This document shows positions 1-5,351 of a stretch of 5,351 nucleotides of DNA, one piece after another. The stretch is from an uncultured Eggerthellaceae bacterium. GTDB lineage: Bacteria; Actinomycetota; Coriobacteriia; Coriobacteriales; Eggerthellaceae. The stretch lies in contig CANOHY010000072.1 of assembly GCA_947565915.1 (NCBI GenBank), positions 1 through 5,351 on the forward strand. Direction: 5' to 3'. Both the position numbers and the translations under genes were made by a program. The first letter of the stretch is position 1. Each line of letters starts with the position of its first letter. The notes beneath the pieces are model-generated. The model was given only the letters and a program-made list of their open reading frames with translations, was not told where the DNA came from and ran no database searches.

Positions 1-1685
1 GCAAGTGTCGTGAAGCCCACTATGGCATTCATCGGCGTGCGAATATCATGCGACATGTTCAGCAGGAAGAGGCTCTTGGCTTGGCTCGCGCGATTCGCAT
101 CGCTTAAAGCCTGCTCAAGCAACAGCTTTTTCTCCAGCTCGTCCCTAATCTGCTGATCGACGTTCCTGAAGCCGATCACCACATGCGATCCGCCCTTCAT
201 GCCGTCTACTGATACCACGCTAACCTGACGATAGAACGCTTTCTCGTCTCTGCGCACGTGAAAGAGCTGCTCGAAGCGCGGCTTGGTCGCAAGCTCGCGG
301 CGGATGTTCTCGGGCGAGAGCACGTCGCGCATCATGTCGCGCTCGTCTTCCTCCACGCGCACGTCAATATAGGCATTGACCGCATCCTTCAGGGTTATGT
401 TATCGTCGAAGATGCCGGCCAGATCGCCGTCGGTTTCAGTATCGAGACGCAACAACTCGCCAGATTCGTCATCCAGGTTGAAGGCCATGGCAATCACGTA
501 ATCGCTGGTCAGTGCTTGGATGAGATTGCGCTGATTGCGCTCGCGTTGTTCCTCGGAATGCTTTTGATCGGTTACATCAAGGAGGAAGCGCTGAATATAG
601 CGTTCCCCATCTTTCTCGATCATCTTCAAATCGCCCATCACGTGAACTATCGTGCCATCGTCATGCTGGACGCGATACTGCACGGAAACGCTATCGCCCA
701 CATGGTCCAATTGCGCGATGGCAGCCTTCAGGCGCTCTTGGTCTTCAGGCACAACCGAAGAGGCCACCATGGAGAAGCCTCCATCCACGAGGTCTTCCAG
801 GCTCGCGTATCCCAAGATGTCCAAAGCGCTTTGGTTCACGCCCAGCACATGCAATCCATCCAGGCTATGGATGAGCACGCCGCAATCAAGGGTCGTGAAA
901 ATAGTTTCCAGAGTGTGGTTCTTCTCGATCAGGTCCTTCTCGTACGCACGCTCCTGAGTCACGTCGATGCCCACGCCAACAGTGCCCATCACCTGGCCAT
1001 CTATGTCGTAGAGCGGCGATTTGTACGTGGTGAGCAAATGGGGCTCGTCTCCAACGAGAACCTGCTCTTCTGATATGCATGTCTTTCCCGAAGCCATGAC
1101 GGCGTTCTCCGATGCGATGCAGACAGGGTCATCCTCCTCGACATCCCAAATATAGGCATGGCGCTGCCCCTGCACCTGAGCCTTCGTCTTCCCAACTGTT
1201 GCGCAGAAGCAGTCGTTGACCTTCTCGTGCACGCCCTCTTTGGTCTTGTACCACACCAAGGAGGGAATCGAATCGATGGTGGTATCCAGGTACTGGTTCA
1301 CTTGCCAGAGGTCGGCAGCCTGCTTGCGTTGCTCAAGGAGACGCTGCAGCTTGAACTGCAGCTGAGCATCTTCAACAGGAGCGAACCACACGTCTTCGAG
1401 TTGGTCGAGGATCGGCTGCAGCTCAACGAAGGCTGAATGCGGCACCACGACTACCACGCTCGCATCGGGCTTCGCCGCCTGAAGCACCCCACGCGCCTGA
1501 TCGAGCACCCCTTCGGCAGGCAGATTCGCAATCACCATATCCGATGTTGCCGCCGTTGCGCCATCGCCCAGCGAACCACCCACCACTTCACAGGTGAACG
1601 ACTCCGGCACCACGAGCGACTGGGCAACGCCAAGCGCCTCTTCTCCGAGTCCCAGAAGACAGATTCTCAATGCGCAGCTGTACAC
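1..1685 (-). CDS. Multi-PAS sensor histidine kinase, N-terminal part (3' end beyond left edge)
   Basis: This is the first 561 residues of a probably cytoplasmic sensor kinase; no membrane segment or signal peptide is visible. Residues 1-125 resemble a receiver fold (strand-like RICLLGL, DMVIAN, SVVVVV and a helix ending LQRLLEQ), but the phospho-acceptor position is Asn54 and the other catalytic residues are absent, so it should not be phosphorylated. PAS domains follow at about 130-248 (ending YKSPLYDIDG...GVGIDVTQE), 256-376 (ending LLDVTDQK) and a more divergent one at about 388-510. A helical linker leads to the H-box FLLNMSHDIRTPMNAIVGF, with the predicted phospho-accepting His546 encoded at 48-50. 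The ATPase domain, and any C-terminal receiver or HPt domain, lie outside the window. GTG at 1685 is chosen as start because AAGGAG lies 9 bases upstream; GTG at 1691 would be only 3 bases away. The reading frame has no stop across all 561 codons. The gene is divergent from the c-di-GMP gene, a likely partner. The signal sensed is unknown. Confidence 0.93.
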   Translation of the reverse strand, partial: MYSCALRICLLGLGEEALGVAQSLVVPESFTCEVVGGSLGDGATAATSDMVIANLPAEGVLDQARGVLQAAKPDASVVVVVPHSAFVELQPILDQLEDVWFAPVEDAQLQFKLQRLLEQRKQAADLWQVNQYLDTTIDSIPSLVWYKTKEGVHEKVNDCFCATVGKTKAQVQGQRHAYIWDVEEDDPVCIASENAVMASGKTCISEEQVLVGDEPHLLTTYKSPLYDIDGQVMGTVGVGIDVTQERAYEKDLIEKNHTLETIFTTLDCGVLIHSLDGLHVLGVNQSALDILGYASLEDLVDGGFSMVASSVVPEDQERLKAAIAQLDHVGDSVSVQYRVQHDDGTIVHVMGDLKMIEKDGERYIQRFLLDVTDQKHSEEQRERNQRNLIQALTSDYVIAMAFNLDDESGELLRLDTETDGDLAGIFDDNITLKDAVNAYIDVRVEEDERDMMRDVLSPENIRRELATKPRFEQLFHVRRDEKAFYRQVSVVSVDGMKGGSHVVIGFRNVDQQIRDELEKKLLLEQALSDANRASQAKSLFLLNMSHDIRTPMNAIVGFTTL

Positions 1686-1694
1686 GTGCACACA

Positions 1695-1700
1695 CTCCTT
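1695..1700 (-). promoter_or_regulatory. Ribosome binding site of the kinase gene
   Basis: AAGGAG on the minus strand, 9 bases before the GTG at 1685-1683. It decides between two in-frame GTG codons, since the one at 1691-1689 is too close. An in-frame TAA at 1721-1719 rules out a start further upstream. Confidence 0.8.
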
Positions 1701-1717
1701 ATCGGCTTTTGACCATG

Positions 1718-1723
1718 ATTATA
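1718..1723 (-). promoter_or_regulatory. -10 box of the kinase promoter
   Basis: A perfect TATAAT on the minus strand. It would place the transcription start near 1711 and give a leader of about 25 bases before the GTG start, containing the ribosome binding site. No good TTGACA-like -35 box is seen 16-18 bases upstream (the 17-base position reads AATCGG) and there is no extended -10 TG. A promoter with a strong -10 and a poor -35 often depends on an activator, which fits the inverted repeat just upstream. The box is seen directly; its use is inference. Confidence 0.55.
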
Positions 1724-1737
1724 TCGCGAACGAAAGC

Positions 1738-1767
1738 ATGCCGATTGGCAAATCGCCAATGATGCAT
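1738..1767. promoter_or_regulatory. Operator-like inverted repeat in the divergent promoter region
   Basis: The core is a perfect dyad, ATTGGC-AAATC-GCCAAT, at 1744-1760. It is flanked by a second complementary pair, ATGC at 1738-1741 and GCAT at 1764-1767. The centre near 1752 lies about 41 bases upstream of the start site predicted from the TATAAT at 1718-1723, a classic position for an activator that touches RNA polymerase. It could equally be a repressor site for either divergent gene. There is no T-run after it on either strand, so it does not look like a terminator. The regulator is unknown. Confidence 0.45.
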
Positions 1768-1841
1768 AGCGGCACACGACGCTGACCTTGTCTCTTATTG
1801 TGCATTGGGTGAGCAAGCTTTCAATTCGCCTCGTTGGCGTT

Positions 1842-1847
1842 TAAGAT
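1842..1847 (+). promoter_or_regulatory. Possible weak -10 box of the c-di-GMP gene
   Basis: TAAGAT matches TATAAT at four of six positions, with a poor -35 candidate TTTCAA at 1819-1824 (17-base spacer). If used, transcription would begin near 1854, leaving the AAGGAG at 1873-1878 in a short leader. That would exclude the TTG at 1834 and the ATG at 1846 as starts. This is a weak match in a region where chance matches are easy. Confidence 0.2.
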
Positions 1848-1872
1848 GGAGCTAGCCGCTTTTCGACGTTAT

Positions 1873-1887
1873 AAGGAGACCGAGCTG
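1873..1887 (+). promoter_or_regulatory. Ribosome binding site and putative CTG start of the c-di-GMP gene
   Basis: AAGGAG at 1873-1878 is followed after 6 bases by an in-frame CTG at 1885-1887. The same ATAAGGAG octamer precedes the divergent kinase gene. None of the ordinary candidates (TTG 1834, ATG 1846, ATG 1915) has a purine-rich site at the right distance. The motif is seen directly; CTG initiation is inferred and rare in bacteria. Confidence 0.5.
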
Positions 1888-4020
1888 AACGCCTCAACTC
1901 CCGACAATCAACCTATGCCAACCACCGATGAGGGAAAGCAGACCATCCTCATCGTCGACGACAGCATGATGAACCGCTCCCTTCTGGCCGACATGGTAGG
2001 CCCGAACTACAACATCATCGAAGCCGAGAACGGCAAGCAAGCCGTTGCAGAGCTTCAGAAGTTCGGGACGTCCATCTCGCTCGTGTTGCTCGACATCGTG
2101 ATGCCCGAGATGGATGGCTTCGAAGTGCTCGCCGTTATGAACTCCAACAACCTCATCCGCGAGGTGCCGGTGATCATGGTTTCATCCGAAACCGAGTCGT
2201 CCTACATCGAACGCGCTTACGAGCTGGGAGCCACCGACTTCATCAGCCGACCCTTCGATCAGAACATCGTCAGTCGACGCGTTCAGAACACCATCATGCT
2301 CTACGCGAAGCAGAAAGCTCTGATTGGCATGGTTGCCGATCAGATCTACGAGCGCGAGAAGGCGAACAGCCTGATGGTGGCCATATTGAGCCATATCGTG
2401 GAATTCCGCAATGGCGAGAGCGGCTTGCATGTGCTGCATGTGTCCACCATGACCGAGCTGCTGCTGAACCAGATAGCGCGCAAGACCGACAAATACAACC
2501 TCACGCCCGCCGACATCTCCCGCATCGCCATGGCATCCAGCCTTCACGACATCGGCAAGATCTCCATCCCCGACTCCATCCTCAACAAGCCTGGTAGGCT
2601 CACCGACGAGGAATTCAACCTTATGAAAGCGCATGCCGCTATTGGTGCGAACATGCTCGACGATGTGCCGGTCGGGAAGGGTGACCCGCTGGTGCTGACC
2701 GCACGAGACATCTGTCGCTGGCACCATGAGCGCTACGATGGGAAGGGCTATCCAGATGGGCTTGTGGGCGAAGAGATTCCCATCTCGGCCCAGGCAGTCT
2801 CCCTTGCCGACGTCTACGATGCGCTCACCAGCAAGCGCGTCTACAAGGAAGCCTATTCGCACGAGAAGGCCATCGAGATGATCTCGGGCGGTGAATGCGG
2901 CGCCTTCAACCCGTTCCTGTTGGAATGCTTCCTCGATATTGCCGATGACATCCAAGAGCAGCTGCGCCTGAACTCTCTTTCGCGCGACAGCGACAAGGAG
3001 ATACACAAGATCGTAGACTCCGCGTTGGAGCCTGTTGCAAACGATGCATCGAGTCGCACGTTGAAGCTGCTCGATTACGAGCGTATGAAGTACCATTTCT
3101 TTGCATCAATGTCCAACGAACTGCAATTCGAGTACACATCCGATACCGACGTGCTCGTGTTCTCCGAGTGGGGGTCGAGCAACCTAGGGCTACCCGAGGT
3201 GATTGAAGATCCTCTCCATAACGAGCAGCTGCAAAAGCTCATTGGCAGCAGCACGCCTCAAGCCATCAGCAGCGCGCTTAGGCGCACAACCTACGACAAC
3301 CCCGTCACGCGATTCGAGTTCCAGGCCTTAGTGGAAGGTGAGCCGCGTTGGTATCAGATCACCGCGCGCGCTATTTGGGATGCCGAGGATCCGACCGCAT
3401 TCTATGGGGCTATCGGCAAAGTGGTGGACGTGCACGAAAACCATGAGCGTATCGTCACGCTCGAGCACGACGCCTCTCACGACTCGCTCACCGGGCTTTA
3501 CAACCACGCCTTCGCCAAAAAGGAAATCCAGGATCGAATGGAGAAGCGGCCCGACAACTGCTTCGTGTTCATCGTTCTCGACATGGATCATTTCAAGGAC
3601 ATCAACGACACGTATGGGCATCTCACAGGCGACCGCGTGCTCCATCATCTTGCAAAGCGGCTCGAGGGAAGCGTACGCGGAAACGATATCGTGGCGCGCG
3701 TGGGCGGAGACGAGTTCTTCGTTTGCATGGAGTGCATCGACCCCGAGCCTCTCGTCGAGCGCATCTACAACACAGTTACTGGCGTTTACGATGGCCACGA
3801 CATCTCTGTGAGCATGGGCATCGCCTTCGCCCTGGGCAAGGAGCGCACCTACGACGAGCTGTTCCGCAGTGCCGATAACGCGCTTTACGAGATGAAGCGC
3901 GCAGGACGGGGCGGATACGTGTTCTGCGACAACCAAGCTGCGCAAGACGATGCGCATACGGCGCTCTCTTCCATCGACGGCTCTGAATCCAGCGATGCAG
4001 GATTAGCCGAACGGCCTTAG
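1885..4020 (+). CDS. Receiver / HD-GYP / PAS-like / GGDEF cyclic-di-GMP signalling protein
   Basis: A cytoplasmic response regulator predicted both to make and to break down c-di-GMP. Numbering from the CTG at 1885 gives 711 residues. The receiver is at about 19-138, with acidic pair Asp25-Asp26, phospho-acceptor Asp70 (LVLLDIVMPEMDG) and Ser100; the usual Lys is Arg122 (SRPF). The HD-GYP domain at about 163-360 has HDIGK (His221, Asp222), His250, HHERYDGKGYP (280-290), ADVYDALTSKR and GECGAFNP. A PAS-like segment follows at about 398-520. The GGDEF domain at about 528-680 starts DSLTGLYN and has the metal-binding Asp566 region (LDMDHFKDIND), intact VGGDEF (607-611) and an RxxD product-inhibition site RGND (598-601), five residues before it. 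There are no membrane segments. The last 25 or so residues look disordered. Start choice: CTG 1885 has AAGGAG at 6 bases; in-frame TTG 1834 and ATG 1846 would add 17 or 13 residues but lack a binding site. All conserved domains are downstream either way. The probable input is the divergent kinase. Which activity dominates cannot be read from sequence. Confidence 0.93.
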   Translation: MNASTPDNQPMPTTDEGKQTILIVDDSMMNRSLLADMVGPNYNIIEAENGKQAVAELQKFGTSISLVLLDIVMPEMDGFEVLAVMNSNNLIREVPVIMVSSETESSYIERAYELGATDFISRPFDQNIVSRRVQNTIMLYAKQKALIGMVADQIYEREKANSLMVAILSHIVEFRNGESGLHVLHVSTMTELLLNQIARKTDKYNLTPADISRIAMASSLHDIGKISIPDSILNKPGRLTDEEFNLMKAHAAIGANMLDDVPVGKGDPLVLTARDICRWHHERYDGKGYPDGLVGEEIPISAQAVSLADVYDALTSKRVYKEAYSHEKAIEMISGGECGAFNPFLLECFLDIADDIQEQLRLNSLSRDSDKEIHKIVDSALEPVANDASSRTLKLLDYERMKYHFFASMSNELQFEYTSDTDVLVFSEWGSSNLGLPEVIEDPLHNEQLQKLIGSSTPQAISSALRRTTYDNPVTRFEFQALVEGEPRWYQITARAIWDAEDPTAFYGAIGKVVDVHENHERIVTLEHDASHDSLTGLYNHAFAKKEIQDRMEKRPDNCFVFIVLDMDHFKDINDTYGHLTGDRVLHHLAKRLEGSVRGNDIVARVGGDEFFVCMECIDPEPLVERIYNTVTGVYDGHDISVSMGIAFALGKERTYDELFRSADNALYEMKRAGRGGYVFCDNQAAQDDAHTALSSIDGSESSDAGLAERP

Positions 4021-4048
4021 GCTTCTTGGCACCCTCTTTGATAAAGTG

Positions 4049-4082
4049 ACGCCTCGCTGCCTTTCGACAGCGAGGCGTTTTC
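4049..4082 (+). terminator. Intrinsic terminator after the c-di-GMP gene
   Basis: A perfect 11-base-pair stem, ACGCCTCGCTG at 4049-4059 with CAGCGAGGCGT at 4068-4078, closes an 8-base loop; T residues follow (TTTTC at 4078-4082). It lies 28 bases after the TAG stop at 4018-4020. For the convergent transporter gene, whose stop is at 4112, the same hairpin is followed on the minus strand only by CACTTTATC, so it may act in both directions but more weakly that way. Confidence 0.88.
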
Positions 4083-4111
4083 TCATCTCGCCATTTCCTC
4101 GAAAGCTAAGC

Positions 4112-5351
4112 CTACCAAGGCTTCGTGGGTTTCGCGTCCTTTAGGCCAACAATCGGAATTCGCGAACGCATGAGGACCGACCACAAGGTGATTCCGATCA
4201 CCAGAGCGATGACGGTGGTCGCACCAAGCTCGATGATGTAGTTCGTATAGGGAATGAGCGGCACCAACATGCCAATGGACCCAACCACGCCACGACCAAA
4301 GCTTATGACAGCCGATGCGTTGCCAGCATCGTGCTTGTTCTGATCGAGCAATATGTTGGTGATATAGGGGCGCATGCATGCTTGCATAATGGGCACGATC
4401 ATGCTCAGCAACCAGAACACGATGAAGCTTGTCTGCCCCACCAGCAATATGAGAGCGCCACCTACGCATGCGATTACAAGCGCGCCCAAGGTGAACAGCT
4501 TCACTCCCGTGCGCTTCGATACCTTCGCATATATGACCGGCCCGAAGACACCTACCACCGAGGCTGCCGTGAAGAAGATGCTGTAGCCCACTTCGCTCAA
4601 GCCAAATTGCACCATATAGATGTAGGAAGCCACCGCCACGTATGCCATGAAGCTCAGTTCCAACATGGAAGTGGCCAAGAGCAGCAGCATGAAGCCCTTG
4701 TTCCTAGCTACGCCCACCAGGCGTTTCGACACAACTGCCACTCCTCCTTCGATCCTTCCCTCGTCAGGAATGGTTTCCTCGAAGAGAAACGACAGCAGCA
4801 ACGTGAACCCGCCAACAACCGTGAGCACCCAAAACGACATGCGCCAACCGAAGTTACTGATAATCGCTGCGCCGATAAGCGGAGCAACGATGGGCCCGAT
4901 AGTGAAGAGCACTTGCATGATCGCCAGCACGCTTCCGCGATGCTCGGGCACGAAGGAGTCCTTGATCACAGCGATGCTGATGGTAGACGCGCCACCAGCC
5001 CCGATTCCCTGAAAGAGGCGCGCCACGATGAGCACCTCGATGTTGGGGGCTAAGGCGCACGCTATGCTGCCCGCGAAATAGAGCGCATACGTGGCGATGA
5101 ACGATGGCCTTCTTCCGAACCGGTCGCTTATGGGCCCGAAGACCAGCATGCCTATGGTGAACAAGATGAAGAATCCCGACAACGTGAGGTTGACCAGGTC
5201 GGGGGTCGTATGGAAGTACTCCCCCATTTGAGGTATGGCTGGCGTGTACATATCGAGGGATATGGGAGTCATGAACGAGGATATGGCAAGAAGCGTCATC
5301 AATCCAACCACTCGCAGCTTCTTCTGCGGAACCACTAGCCACGAGCCCAAA
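4112..5351 (-). CDS. Bcr/CflA-type MFS multidrug efflux transporter (5' end at right edge)
   Basis: An inner-membrane transporter of the major facilitator superfamily, predicted to expel small toxic molecules in exchange for protons. About 12 hydrophobic segments are visible, with a longer charged central loop at about 190-217 (numbering from TTG at 5350). Family marks are SLDMYTPAIPQM in the first segment with Asp33, motif A GPISDRFGRRP at 72-82 before the third segment, motif B RLFQGIGAGG from Arg111, and the antiporter motif C GPIVAPLIG at 152-160. These together place it in the drug-H+ antiporter group, Bcr/CflA-like. The 412 residues are full-family length. The stop is TAG at 4114-4112. 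A TTG at 5350 could be the start, but any binding site would be outside, and the frame is open to the edge, so the true start may be further right. An internal ATG about 17 codons in has no good ribosome binding site. The substrate cannot be assigned. Convergent with the c-di-GMP gene and probably unrelated to it. Confidence 0.9.
   Translation of the reverse strand, partial: LGSWLVVPQKKLRVVGLMTLLAISSFMTPISLDMYTPAIPQMGEYFHTTPDLVNLTLSGFFILFTIGMLVFGPISDRFGRRPSFIATYALYFAGSIACALAPNIEVLIVARLFQGIGAGGASTISIAVIKDSFVPEHRGSVLAIMQVLFTIGPIVAPLIGAAIISNFGWRMSFWVLTVVGGFTLLLSFLFEETIPDEGRIEGGVAVVSKRLVGVARNKGFMLLLLATSMLELSFMAYVAVASYIYMVQFGLSEVGYSIFFTAASVVGVFGPVIYAKVSKRTGVKLFTLGALVIACVGGALILLVGQTSFIVFWLLSMIVPIMQACMRPYITNILLDQNKHDAGNASAVISFGRGVVGSIGMLVPLIPYTNYIIELGATTVIALVIGITLWSVLMRSRIPIVGLKDAKPTKPW

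Noticed and set aside
258..1073. Open frame of 271 codons on the plus strand inside the kinase region
   Set aside because: It lies opposite the kinase frame, which has clear PAS and H-box motifs. Its product is His/Ala/Val-rich with no recognisable motif, as expected of an antisense shadow.
1744..1760. The ATTGGC/GCCAAT dyad as a terminator
   Set aside because: The stem is only 6 base pairs, no T-run follows on either strand, and both neighbouring genes are transcribed away from it, so there is nothing to terminate.
1437..1785. Short plus-strand frames running into the intergenic region, possible small proteins
   Set aside because: They overlap the kinase N-terminus for most of their length, lack ribosome binding sites and show no recognisable sequence.
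2182..3096. Open frame of 304 codons on the minus strand inside the c-di-GMP gene
   Set aside because: Antisense to the receiver and HD-GYP domains. No family motif and no convincing ribosome binding site; long antisense frames are common at this base composition.
3328..3957. Minus-strand frame of 209 codons opposite the GGDEF domain
   Set aside because: The plus strand here encodes an intact GGDEF domain. The antisense product is unrecognisable.
4331..5053. Plus-strand frame of 240 codons inside the transporter gene
   Set aside because: The His/Gln/Glu-rich product is the mirror of hydrophobic transporter codons and has no motif.

Overview
The window holds three genes around one short divergent control region. 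It looks like an anaerobic, medium-to-high-GC actinobacterium of the class Coriobacteriia (Eggerthella/Slackia-like). The clues are the style of the multi-PAS hybrid-type kinase, the REC/HD-GYP/GGDEF protein with its GECGAFNP motif (shared with clostridial and coriobacterial relatives), and clear AAGGAG ribosome binding sites. This placement is inference from protein style and was not tested by a search.

Layout. Positions 1-1685 (minus strand) are the N-terminal 561 residues of a sensor histidine kinase, cut by the left edge just after its phospho-accepting His box. It has a degenerate receiver-like domain, three PAS-type sensor domains and then the H-box. Positions 1686-1884 are the divergent intergenic region. 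It holds a perfect TATAAT and an AAGGAG for the kinase, an operator-like inverted repeat, and a second AAGGAG that points to an unusual CTG start for the rightward gene. Positions 1885-4020 (plus strand) encode a four-part cyclic-di-GMP protein: receiver, HD-GYP phosphodiesterase, PAS-like domain and GGDEF diguanylate cyclase. Both catalytic domains keep their signature residues. A strong intrinsic terminator follows. Positions 4112-5351 (minus strand, convergent) encode a Bcr/CflA-type major facilitator drug-efflux transporter that runs to the right edge, so its true start may lie outside.

How they may work together. The kinase and the receiver-containing c-di-GMP protein are transcribed away from a shared control region of about 200 bases, which suggests they form one signalling pair: the kinase senses through its PAS domains and phosphorylates the receiver, which tips the balance between c-di-GMP synthesis and breakdown. 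This is inference from gene order. The transporter is convergent, separated by a terminator, and probably independent.

No RNA genes, mobile elements, CRISPR arrays or long repeats were seen. The content is mostly recognisable families. The points worth a second look are the putative CTG start, the pseudo-receiver at the front of the kinase, the dyad in the divergent promoter, and the apparently intact dual c-di-GMP enzyme.
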